Shown: positions 18,626 through 26,575 of the stretch, piece by piece
Position numbering within the stretch: the stretch's first letter is position 1
How the letters are laid out: the number at the start of each line of letters is the position of its first letter
Translations under genes and position numbers: made by a program
Origin: Advenella mimigardefordensis DPN7
GTDB lineage: Bacteria; Pseudomonadota; Gammaproteobacteria; Burkholderiales; Burkholderiaceae_B
DNA: 64,000 nucleotides
Direction: 5' to 3'
Assembly (NCBI RefSeq): GCF_000521505.1
Contig: NZ_CP003915.1
Coordinates: forward strand, 682,001 to 746,000
The notes under the pieces: model-generated
Databases searched by the model: none
What the model saw: only the letters and a program-made list of their open reading frames with translations
Told to the model about the DNA's origin: nothing

Positions 18626-19439
18626 TGTTATGACTGATCCTGCTTTAAGCCTGGACAATATCACCTGCACGTTCGTCTCCCGGGATGATCGTGACAAGAA
18701 GTACACTGCAGTCCGGGATGCGACGCTGCATATCGCACCCGGGGAATTCGTTTCCGTGGTTGGACCCACAGGCTGTGGCAAATCAACGTTGCTCAATGTG
18801 GGGGCAGGCCTGCTCACCCCTTCGTCAGGACAGGTGCGGGTGTTCGGCCAGCCCCTGTCGGGCATCAACAAGCGGGCCGGTTATATGTTCCAGGGTGAAG
18901 CGCTGCTGCCGTGGCGCAACGCGCTGGACAATGTAACGGCTGGTCTGGAGTTCGCGGGCACGGGCAAGGAAGAGGCCAGGCGCCAGGGGCTGGACTGGCT
19001 GCGCCGCGTGGGCTTGTCCCAGGCCGAGTATAAATACCCGCATCAAATGTCCGGCGGCATGCGCAAGCGCGTGATGCTGGCGCAAACACTGATCCGCGAT
19101 CCCGATATCATTCTGATGGACGAACCGTTTTCGGCGCTGGACATCCAGACCCGTCAACTGATGGAAAATGAAGTGCTCGATATCTGGATGAAGCAGCGCA
19201 AGGCCGTGCTGTTTATCACCCACGATCTTGACGAAGCTATTGCCATGAGCGACCGGGTCGTCGTGCTCTCGGCAGGCCCCGGAACCCATATCATGGGCGA
19301 GTTTCACATCGATCTGCCGCGTCCGCGCGATGTGGCCGAGGTGCGTGCCCATCCGCGCTTTGTTGAACTTCACCAGGCTATCTGGAGCGTCCTGCGGGAC
19401 GAGGTTCTCAAAGGCTACGATCAACAAAAACGGAAGTAA
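18618..19439 (+). CDS. ABC transporter ATP-binding protein, SsuB/TauB-like
   Basis: Cytoplasmic ATPase of 273 aa. Walker A is VGPTGCGKST, the signature motif is MSGGMRKRV and Walker B is DPDIILMDEPFSALD; the switch histidine is in FITHDLDEA. The start ATG 18618 overlaps the end of the binding-protein gene by eight bases, suggesting coupled translation; ATG 18630 (MTDPALS) is an alternative. The permease gene starts two bases after its stop. The three genes form one importer. Confidence 0.9.
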   Translation: MPDVMTDPALSLDNITCTFVSRDDRDKKYTAVRDATLHIAPGEFVSVVGPTGCGKSTLLNVGAGLLTPSSGQVRVFGQPLSGINKRAGYMFQGEALLPWRNALDNVTAGLEFAGTGKEEARRQGLDWLRRVGLSQAEYKYPHQMSGGMRKRVMLAQTLIRDPDIILMDEPFSALDIQTRQLMENEVLDIWMKQRKAVLFITHDLDEAIAMSDRVVVLSAGPGTHIMGEFHIDLPRPRDVAEVRAHPRFVELHQAIWSVLRDEVLKGYDQQKRK

Positions 19440-19440
19440 T

Positions 19441-20235
19441 ATGTGGAACGCCATTAAACCCTCACCCAAAAACTACCGCGCGTGGCAACTGCTGATCGTC
19501 ATTGTGCTGCTGGGTGCCTGGTATCTTATTTCACTGAATGACACGGCGGCGTTTTTCTTCGGCCAGCCGCTGGGCGTGGCCGAGGTCATCTGGAACTGGT
19601 TCGTTGTTAATGCCGATATTTACATGCATTTGGGCATCACGCTGGTTGAAACCCTGCTGGCATTTTTTCTGGGTACGGTCTTCGGCATGGGCTTTGGCCT
19701 GTGGCTGGGGCTGTCCCGCACGGCCAGCCTGGTGCTTGATCCATTCCTGACTGCACTGAACTCCATGCCACGGGTGATTCTTGCGCCTATCTTTGCCCTG
19801 TGGTTCGGGCTGGGCATTGGTTCCAAAGTCGCGCTGGCCTTTACGCTGGTGTTCTTTATCGTGTTCTTCAACGTCTTTCAGGGTATCCGGGAAGTAAGCC
19901 CAACGTTGCTGGATAATGCGCGCATGCTGGGCGCCAACCGACGCCAGTTACTGCGTCACGTCTATATACCGTCAGCCACCAGCTGGGTCTTCTCCAGCCT
20001 GCATGCGTCGGTCGGCCTGGCCTTCGTGGGGGCGGTCGTTGGCGAGTATCTGGGATCTGCCAGTGGTGTAGGCTACCTGATTTTGCAGGCCGAAGGGACC
20101 TTCGATATTAATACGGTGGTGGCCGGCATCATCGTGCTGACGGCCTTTGCCCTTATTCTGGACGGTATTGTCAGCATTACCGAGAAGTATGCGCTCACCT
20201 GGCGCCCGGCAGCGGGTGAAACCGAAAAGCTGTAG
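19441..20235 (+). CDS. ABC transporter permease, SsuC/TauC-like
   Basis: Inner-membrane permease of 264 aa with about six hydrophobic helices. The ATPase-contacting EAA-like loop is visible around EVSPTLLDNARMLGANRRQL. Its ending, near ILDGIVSITEKYALTWRP, is typical of the SsuC/TauC group. ATG 19441 is chosen; the frame is open upstream to 19330 but that part lies inside the ATPase gene. It completes the importer encoded by the two previous genes. Confidence 0.88.
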   Translation: MWNAIKPSPKNYRAWQLLIVIVLLGAWYLISLNDTAAFFFGQPLGVAEVIWNWFVVNADIYMHLGITLVETLLAFFLGTVFGMGFGLWLGLSRTASLVLDPFLTALNSMPRVILAPIFALWFGLGIGSKVALAFTLVFFIVFFNVFQGIREVSPTLLDNARMLGANRRQLLRHVYIPSATSWVFSSLHASVGLAFVGAVVGEYLGSASGVGYLILQAEGTFDINTVVAGIIVLTAFALILDGIVSITEKYALTWRPAAGETEKL

Positions 20236-20319
20236 TCATTTGTCCCGGGAGCACCGCCGGGGCAATCGCTTTATCATCCTTAACCTATCAAGGCGTTGCA
20301 ACGCCAGGAATGTGTAGTT

Positions 20320-21411
20320 ATGACCAAACAGATTAAGATCGCCGCTATACCCGGAGATGGTATCGGCAAGGAAGTCATGCCGGAGGGGCTGCGGGTTCTG
20401 CAGGCCGTGAATGAGAAATTCAAGCTGAATCTGGCCATTACCGAATTTGAGTGGGCCAGTTGCGACTACTATGAAAAGCACGGGCAGATGATGCCCGACG
20501 ACTGGTTTGAAACGCTCAAATCGTTCGATGCGATTTATTTCGGCGCGGTCGGCTGGCCTGACAAAGTGCCGGATCATATTTCCCTGTGGGGTTCCCTGCT
20601 TAAATTCCGTCGTGAATTTGATCAGTATGTGAACTTGCGCCCTGTGCGGCTGATGCCGGGCGTGCCATGTCCGCTGGCCAATCGCAAGCCGGGCGATATT
20701 GATTTTATGGTGGTGCGTGAGAACACCGAAGGCGAATATTCCTCAGTGGGTGGCAAGATTTTTGAAGGCACCGACAGGGAAGTCGTGCTGCAGGAATCGG
20801 TTTTTACCCGCAAGGGCGTGGATCGTATTCTGAAATACGGCTTTGAACTGGCCAGCAAGCGGGAACGCAAGACACTGACGGCAGCCACCAAGTCCAACGG
20901 TATTTCAATCAGCATGCCCTACTGGGACGAGCGGGTCGTGGAGATGGCCAAACAGTACCCGGACGTGAAGTGGGACAAGCAGCATATTGATATCCTGAGC
21001 GCCCGTTTTGTTTTGCAGCCGGACCGGTTTGATGTGGTCGTGGCTTCTAATCTGTTTGGCGATATTTTGTCTGATCTGGGGCCGGCATGCACGGGCACCA
21101 TCGGCATCGCGCCGTCGGCAAACCTGAATCCTGAACGTGATTTTCCTTCTCTGTTCGAGCCGGTGCATGGTTCCGCGCCCGATATTTATGGCAAAAACAT
21201 TGCCAATCCGGTAGCCATGATCTGGTCAGGGGCGATGATGCTGGCGTTTTTCGCAGGTGATAATCCGGAAGCGCAAAAAGCAGCAGACTGCATTATGCAA
21301 GCGGTGGAAGCGACGCTGGTGAATGGGCCAAAGACGCCCGATCTGGGCGGGCAGGCAGGCACGACCGAGATGGGCAAGGCGATTGCGCAACTGGTCGCCG
21401 GTCAGCAGTAA
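20320..21411 (+). CDS. Tartrate dehydrogenase / D-malate dehydrogenase family enzyme
   Basis: NAD-dependent beta-hydroxyacid oxidative decarboxylase of 363 aa, from the isopropylmalate/isocitrate dehydrogenase superfamily. The start KIAAIPGDGIGKEVMPEGLR is typical. Tartrate/D-malate branch features include GAVGWPDKVPDHISLWGSLL, RENTEGEYSSVGG and the metal-binding aspartates in the region ASNLFGDILSDLGPA. It oxidises D-malate to pyruvate or tartrate to oxaloglycolate or glycerate. It follows the ABC permease by 84 bases and is followed by a strong terminator, so it may be part of that operon. The superfamily is certain; the preferred substrate is not. Confidence 0.85.
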   Translation: MTKQIKIAAIPGDGIGKEVMPEGLRVLQAVNEKFKLNLAITEFEWASCDYYEKHGQMMPDDWFETLKSFDAIYFGAVGWPDKVPDHISLWGSLLKFRREFDQYVNLRPVRLMPGVPCPLANRKPGDIDFMVVRENTEGEYSSVGGKIFEGTDREVVLQESVFTRKGVDRILKYGFELASKRERKTLTAATKSNGISISMPYWDERVVEMAKQYPDVKWDKQHIDILSARFVLQPDRFDVVVASNLFGDILSDLGPACTGTIGIAPSANLNPERDFPSLFEPVHGSAPDIYGKNIANPVAMIWSGAMMLAFFAGDNPEAQKAADCIMQAVEATLVNGPKTPDLGGQAGTTEMGKAIAQLVAGQQ

Positions 21412-21479
21412 GGTAGGCAAGTTTCGGAAGCCGTTAAACGCCGGTGTTTTCCCGATGAATCGCCATAGTAAAAAGGACG

Positions 21480-21517
21480 ATCGTCAGAACGGTTTGACCG
21501 TTACTGACGATTTTTTT
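21480..21517 (+). terminator. Rho-independent terminator after the tartrate dehydrogenase gene
   Basis: A perfect two-part hairpin: ATCGTCAG pairs with CTGACGAT, and inside it AACGGT pairs with ACCGTT across a TTG loop with one unpaired A. Seven T residues follow on the plus strand. It starts 69 bases after the dehydrogenase stop and ends the ABC-dehydrogenase unit. Confidence 0.92.
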
Positions 21518-21798
21518 ATCTGTTATCGTGTGATAATCAAACGATTGCTAACGGCAGCATCGAGAATCTGTTCGGTATAGATCTGAAAGATATTTGCATG
21601 TATCTGTAAGCTATTTATTGGCTGTGCATGATTTACCTGCGCATCGTTCAACGGGGCATCTTTCCAGGCTGTTTGCATACAGAGCGCTGCAGGCACGGTA
21701 TATTTCAGCATCATCCGGTTTTCGTTTTCGTTTTCGTATGGTCGATGCACCGCCGGATTTATCCGTTAAAGTGTACTGTCAGACCTATTTGCAAAAGA
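21518..21798. other. Intergenic region before the asparaginase gene
   Basis: About 280 AT-rich bases with no credible gene. The frame of asparaginase is open from 21628, but the sequence before 21799 is not asparaginase-like. The promoter is expected here; none is clear enough to place. Confidence 0.4.
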
Positions 21799-22806
21799 AT
21801 GAGTATGAGCAACATCGACCATAAACCCATTATTTCCATTGGTGCCCTGGGCGGCACGATCAGCATGACCGGCACGCCGGGCAGCCAGGGCGTGAGCTCG
21901 AACCTGGGCGCCGAGGAACTGGCCCGGTCTGTACCAGGGCTGGCACAGGCCGCCACACTGCAATTGCATACGCTGGCCAGAATCGCCAGTGGTTCTATTC
22001 GTTTCCAGCATCTGTTTGATACGCTGGCATGGGCCGGGCAGCAGATTGATCAGGGCGCGCAGGGTGTGGTTGTGACTCAGGGCACCGATACACTGGAAGA
22101 GACGGCGTTTCTGCTTGATTTATTCTGGAACCGGCACCAGCCGCTAGTGCTGATGGGGGCTATGCGCAACCCGCAAATGCCGGGCGCCGATGGCAGCGCC
22201 AATCTGCTGGCTGCCGTACAGGTTGCTGCCGACGATAACAGTTGCGATCGCGGCGTACTGGTGGTCATGAATGATGATATTCACGAGGCGCGGCGTGTGC
22301 GCAAAATGCATACGACGCATGTTGATGCATTTGTCTCGCCTGTATTCGGGCCAGTCGGCGTGGTTGTGGAAGGACGGCCGCAGTATCTGCGTGATACGCA
22401 GCAAAGGCCGCGCCTGCCGGTGCCGCCCGCGTATAAGCACAAGGTGTTGTTGCTGGAGCATAGTCTGGATGACGACCCGGATATCGTCTCTTATGCGGTG
22501 AGTGCAGGGTATGCTGGTATCGTCGTTGCCGGGTTTGGCTCGGGACATGCGTCAGAATCGCTGCGTGATGCGCTGGTGACGGCAGTCGCGCAGGTGCCTG
22601 TCATTATGTGCAGCCGTACCGGCGCAGGTAGCACCACCACCGCCGTGTATGGTTATAAGGGAGCAGAAATTGATTTGCAGCAGCACGGCATCCTGATGGG
22701 TGGCTGGTTGTGCCCGCGCAAGGCCCGGCTGCTGCTTGCTGCCGCCCTCTGGAACGGGCTCGGTCGCGATGCGCTGGCCAGCCTGCTGGCCGCCTGGTCA
22801 GTGTAA
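21799..22806 (+). CDS. L-asparaginase/glutaminase family protein
   Basis: Amidohydrolase of 335 aa that hydrolyses asparagine to aspartate and ammonia. The first active-site motif is IGALGGTISMTG, with the nucleophilic threonine. The second is VVTQGTDTLEETAFLLDL, with the Thr-Asp pair. A lysine and histidine-rich region VRKMHTTHVDAF follows. ATG 21799 or 21805 (MSMSNID) is the likely start. There is no signal peptide, which suggests a cytoplasmic enzyme. The N-terminal extension seen in the longest frame is not expected in the family. Confidence 0.87.
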   Translation: MSMSNIDHKPIISIGALGGTISMTGTPGSQGVSSNLGAEELARSVPGLAQAATLQLHTLARIASGSIRFQHLFDTLAWAGQQIDQGAQGVVVTQGTDTLEETAFLLDLFWNRHQPLVLMGAMRNPQMPGADGSANLLAAVQVAADDNSCDRGVLVVMNDDIHEARRVRKMHTTHVDAFVSPVFGPVGVVVEGRPQYLRDTQQRPRLPVPPAYKHKVLLLEHSLDDDPDIVSYAVSAGYAGIVVAGFGSGHASESLRDALVTAVAQVPVIMCSRTGAGSTTTAVYGYKGAEIDLQQHGILMGGWLCPRKARLLLAAALWNGLGRDALASLLAAWSV

Positions 22807-22846
22807 TTAACAGTTTATTTCAAATGTATTAGCACAAGGAAATATC

Positions 22847-23857
22847 ATGTCATATCGGTATCTGGGTAAAAGCGGTTTGAGCATATTTCCCCTTACGTTA
22901 GGGACCATGATGTTTGGTCAGCAGACGGATGAGGCGCAGGCGCATCGGATTATTCAGGATGCACGGGAGCGGGGCATCAATTCCATTGACACCGCAGATG
23001 TCTATAACGGCGGTGAATCCGAGCGTGTAGTGGGGCGTGCCCTTAAAGACAGTCGTGATTTCTGGGTGCTGGCGACCAAGCTGGGCAACCCTGCCGGTGA
23101 GGGGCCTAATGAACGGGGCATTTCCCGCAAGTGGATTATCCAGTCTGTGGAAGCAAGCCTGAAGCGCCTGGGTACGGACTATATTGATATTTTGTACATG
23201 CATCGCGAGATCCCCACGGAGCCGCTGGGAGAAGCGATTCGTGCCATTGCTGATCTGATTCGTCAGGGCAAGTTGCGCTATTTCGGCGTGTCGAACTTTC
23301 GTGGCTGGAAAATCGCTGACACCGTCAGGCTGGCTGATGAGCTGGGTATTGATCGTCCGGTGGCCAGCCAGCCTTTATACAATCTGGTCTCACGCAATGC
23401 GGAAGTAGAGCAGTTGCCTGCTGCGGCAAACTATGGAATTGGCGTGATATCCTACAGCCCGCTGGCGCGTGGCGTGCTGACCGGCAAATATGCGGCGGAT
23501 GCGCCACCGCCCGCCGATTCGCGTGCCGGTCGTGGCGACAAACGTATTGCGCAAACGGAATTTCGTACCGAGTCGCTGCTGGTGGCGCAGACCATCAAGG
23601 CGCATGCGGAAGCGCGGGGTATTTCTGCTGCCGATTTTGCGTTGGCCTGGGTGTTGAACAATCAATATGTCACGTCGGCCATTGTCGGGCCACGCACATT
23701 CGAACAATGGCAGGCTTATCAGAAAGCGCTGGAATACCGCCTGACAGCAGAAGACGAAGCATTGGTTGATTCACTGGTCACGCCGGGGCATGCGTCTACG
23801 CCTGGCTACAATGATCCGGGTCATCCGATACGGGGCAGGGTGCCCTATGGGTCATAA
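22847..23857 (+). CDS. Aldo/keto reductase
   Basis: NADPH-dependent oxidoreductase of 336 aa with a TIM-barrel fold. The N-terminal YRYLGKSGLSIFPLTLGT, the catalytic Asp and Tyr region SIDTADVYNGGESERVVGRA, the catalytic Lys in LATKLG and the His in DYIDILYMHRE are all present. It resembles the YajO/YghZ/general stress protein 69 group. AAGGAA lies upstream of ATG 22847. It follows asparaginase by 40 bases. The substrate is unknown. Confidence 0.88.
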   Translation: MSYRYLGKSGLSIFPLTLGTMMFGQQTDEAQAHRIIQDARERGINSIDTADVYNGGESERVVGRALKDSRDFWVLATKLGNPAGEGPNERGISRKWIIQSVEASLKRLGTDYIDILYMHREIPTEPLGEAIRAIADLIRQGKLRYFGVSNFRGWKIADTVRLADELGIDRPVASQPLYNLVSRNAEVEQLPAAANYGIGVISYSPLARGVLTGKYAADAPPPADSRAGRGDKRIAQTEFRTESLLVAQTIKAHAEARGISAADFALAWVLNNQYVTSAIVGPRTFEQWQAYQKALEYRLTAEDEALVDSLVTPGHASTPGYNDPGHPIRGRVPYGS

Positions 23858-23864
23858 AGGTAGA

Positions 23865-23891
23865 CCGTTACCGGACAACCACCGGTAACGG
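23865..23891. terminator. Stem-loop between convergent genes
   Basis: CCGTTACCGG and CCGGTAACGG form a perfect 10-bp stem with a seven-base loop. It lies just after the aldo/keto reductase stop and before the stop of the convergent acxR gene. There is no T-run on the plus strand; on the minus strand it is followed by a modestly T-rich stretch. It may stop transcripts from both sides. Confidence 0.6.
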
Positions 23892-23989
23892 CAGGGGCAA
23901 GAATGGCAGGCACGTGTGATCTTGTGACGCCTGATCGTGGTCATGAGCAGCGCGTTCAGTTCAATATAGGTTCAATGGGCTGACGTCGT

Positions 23990-26050
23990 TTACGATGCCT
24001 GACGTTCCTGCCTTATTTTATGTAACTGACCAATCAGACCAAACTTATTGAGTTTCGCATAGAGCGTACTTTTTGCGACACCCAGCTGCTGTGCCGAGAG
24101 TGTAAGGTTGCCGCGACAGGCCCGAAGGGCTTGTTGAATCACCTGTGATTCTGCAACCTGCAGCCCACCCGACAGAATTGGGGACGACTGGCTCGCCGGA
24201 TCAGAACCGGATATGGACTCCGCCAGTAAGTGTGCGGGCAGATCGCTGATGTGCAATTGAGCGGTGGTAGACGTGAGATACATGCTTTCGATTGTATTGC
24301 GCAACTCCCGAATATTACCCGGCCACCGATACTGGCAAAGCCACGCCATGGCCTCATCCGAAATGGATTTTACGCCAGCATGATATTGTTCGGCGAAGCG
24401 CTGCAATAGATGTGTCGCCAGCAAGGGGATGTCTTCTGCCATTTCACGCAATGACGGCAACCGTATGGTGGTGACCGACAGTCGATAATACAAATCTTCA
24501 CGGAAGCGTCCCTGGGCCACTTCATGTTGCAGATTTCGATGTGTGGCTGCGATGAGTTTAAACTGAATTTGCCGCGGGCTTGTTTCTCCGATACGGTAGA
24601 TTTCTCCTTCCTCCAGTACGCGCAATAGATGCGGCTGCAGTGCCAGTGGCATTTCACCGATTTCATCCAGAAACAGAGTACCGCCATGGGCGGCTTCCAC
24701 TTTGCCTGTCATGCCACCTTTGCGGGCGCCTGTGAATGCACCATCGGCATAGCCAAATAGCTCGCTTGCAAGCAGGTCTGCGGAGAGTGCGCCGCAGTTG
24801 AGGGCGACAAAAGGACGGGGGGCCTGCGCACCCGCGCCTGTCGTGGCATCAGATAGGCGACTATCCTGTGCGAACTGATGCATGGCGCGAACGATGTTTT
24901 CCTTACCGACACCTGTTTCACCCAGCACCAGCACCGGGACGTTGACTGCGGCCAGTTGCTGTGCCTGATCGATTGCGGTCAGGAGTGGCGGCGCATGGCC
25001 GATAATACGGGAGAAGGCCGGCGAACGTGTGGTGCGCCTTTGTTGAATGGCCAATTCGGGTTGCTTGCTGAGACAGACGGTTTGCTGCGGTTTGGCACGC
25101 GGAATCGTCAGAATGGTGCCGACCCGTGTGCCCTGGATGGTGACGGTCTCCAGCCACTCGGGATTGATCCAGTCAGGTAACGATGTGTCGGCAATGTCAT
25201 CGGCCAGATTCAGTGATGGAATGCTTGCCAGCGCGTTGCATTTGAGGTGGATAGCCCAGGCATGCAGCGCCGCCCTGGCATGGCGGTTCATTGTGATCGG
25301 TGTTCCGTGTCTGTTCACAATGATGATGCCATCCTGACTACAGGCCAATTTATCCATACTGTGTTCCAGCAACTGACAACGAAAGCGCAGTTCGGAGTTG
25401 GCCCGAAGGTTTTCGATTCGGCTGGCGGTGGTTGCAATAAATGCCAGGGTGTTTGGTGTATAGGTTTTCTGTCTCCCTGATATATTGACCGCGCCAAGTA
25501 TATTGCCGTTCAGCGGATCGCGGATAACGGTTGCGGTACATGTCCAATCCTTGACCGGATGGCAGAAGTGTTCGGCGGCATGAATTTGTACCGGTGACCC
25601 GGTAACCAGCGCCGTACCGATAGCATTGGTGCCGGAAGCCAGTTCGTTCCAGTTGTGTCCGGACATCAGGGACACGTTTTCCGCATCGGTGCGTGTACGA
25701 CTATCACCTTCGATAGAGAGAATAACGCCTTGTGGATCGGTAATCATCATGATTGCGCCGGTATTGTCCAGATCGTCCCGAGCCATTTGCATGACTGGAC
25801 GACAAATGGAGAGCAGCGCAGCGTGGCGGTTCTGCAGGTCGCGAAAAGAGGTGTCTTCCAGGGCCGGCGCGAGATTCGGCTGAAAGGGGTCGATATGGGC
25901 ATGCAGGCAGCGTTGCCAGGAGTCTGTGACAAGGGGCCGCAGCACGTTCGATTCACAGGGATTGCCATGAACCAGGCGTTCCCAGGCAGACATGACGAGG
26001 TCATTTTTATGAGGATCCGATAGTCTTTGTGCTCTCTCTATGTTGATCAT
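23990..26050 (-). CDS. acxR: Sigma-54-dependent activator of acetone carboxylase genes (AcxR/AcoR-like)
   Basis: Enhancer-binding protein of 686 aa. A GAF-type sensor region covers about residues 80-210. The AAA+ domain covers about 330-570, with Walker [11 protein letters not shown], the sigma-54 contact loop GAFTGA, and the Walker B region [13 protein letters not shown] Fis-type helix-turn-helix lies at the C-terminus ([20 protein letters not shown]). It is divergent from acxABC, as in Xanthobacter and other acetone users, and would activate the -24/-12 promoter at 26457-26472. GGAG precedes ATG 26050. The likely inducer is acetone or a related ketone or alcohol. Confidence 0.88.
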   Translation of the reverse strand: MINIERAQRLSDPHKNDLVMSAWERLVHGNPCESNVLRPLVTDSWQRCLHAHIDPFQPNLAPALEDTSFRDLQNRHAALLSICRPVMQMARDDLDNTGAIMMITDPQGVILSIEGDSRTRTDAENVSLMSGHNWNELASGTNAIGTALVTGSPVQIHAAEHFCHPVKDWTCTATVIRDPLNGNILGAVNISGRQKTYTPNTLAFIATTASRIENLRANSELRFRCQLLEHSMDKLACSQDGIIIVNRHGTPITMNRHARAALHAWAIHLKCNALASIPSLNLADDIADTSLPDWINPEWLETVTIQGTRVGTILTIPRAKPQQTVCLSKQPELAIQQRRTTRSPAFSRIIGHAPPLLTAIDQAQQLAAVNVPVLVLGETGVGKENIVRAMHQFAQDSRLSDATTGAGAQAPRPFVALNCGALSADLLASELFGYADGAFTGARKGGMTGKVEAAHGGTLFLDEIGEMPLALQPHLLRVLEEGEIYRIGETSPRQIQFKLIAATHRNLQHEVAQGRFREDLYYRLSVTTIRLPSLREMAEDIPLLATHLLQRFAEQYHAGVKSISDEAMAWLCQYRWPGNIRELRNTIESMYLTSTTAQLHISDLPAHLLAESISGSDPASQSSPILSGGLQVAESQVIQQALRACRGNLTLSAQQLGVAKSTLYAKLNKFGLIGQLHKIRQERQAS

Positions 26051-26308
26051 AGTGTCTCCGGTTGCATTGGGTGCCGGCCGTCTTTACCGCGACCGGTCTG
26101 ATAGGCTTGCAATTTGGCGATGATGAGCATGGGTGCAGTGTGGGTACGTACTCCCTGCGTATCGCCTGCAACGTATTGATAACGTATCGACTATAACGCT
26201 GCGCGCCGTTACTTTGCAATATATGAAAAACCGAAGACGCTTGCATTTGCGGTAAGGCGGATACTTTTTAAAGTGTGCCGTTCATGGTCTGTCGCGCCTG
26301 CCTATTTA

Positions 26309-26355
26309 CGTTCGAATTTTGTACGTCCATTCTATTTTCGAACGGAATTCGAACG
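26309..26355. promoter_or_regulatory. Cluster of three TTCGAACG octamers, likely AcxR enhancer sites
   Basis: CGTTCGAA at 26309-26316, and its reverse complement TTCGAACG at 26337-26344 and 26348-26355. The latter two start 11 bases apart, about one helical turn. They lie about 100-165 bases before the -24/-12 promoter, where enhancer-binding proteins usually bind. Assignment to AcxR is inference from position. Confidence 0.65.
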
Positions 26356-26456
26356 ATCACTATCGGGAAAATAACTTGGTGTAAATACCAATTTTTTCCG
26401 CCATAGAAGAAATTTTTTTTCGAAAAATCAAATAATTAAATTCCTGAGAAAAAAAC

Positions 26457-26472
26457 TGGCCCGAAATTTGCT
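26457..26472 (+). promoter_or_regulatory. Sigma-54 (-24/-12) promoter of acxABC
   Basis: TGGCCC-GAAAT-TTGCT fits the sigma-54 consensus TGGCAC-N5-TTGCW with exactly ten bases between the GG and GC pairs. It lies 104 bases before acxA and downstream of the octamer cluster. The adjacent regulator is a sigma-54 activator, which supports the call. Confidence 0.85.
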
Positions 26473-26575
26473 GATAGCGCTACGCAACAGACAGATCTGT
26501 TGTGCAGCCGTCCTGATGTCGCACCAACGGTGCGGATCTCGGGATGCGAAGTCAAAAATCATTCGGAGATAAATT

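Noticed and set aside
21628..21798. N-terminal extension of the asparaginase by 57 residues
   Set aside because: The residues do not look like asparaginase or a signal peptide, and the family begins near ATG 21799.
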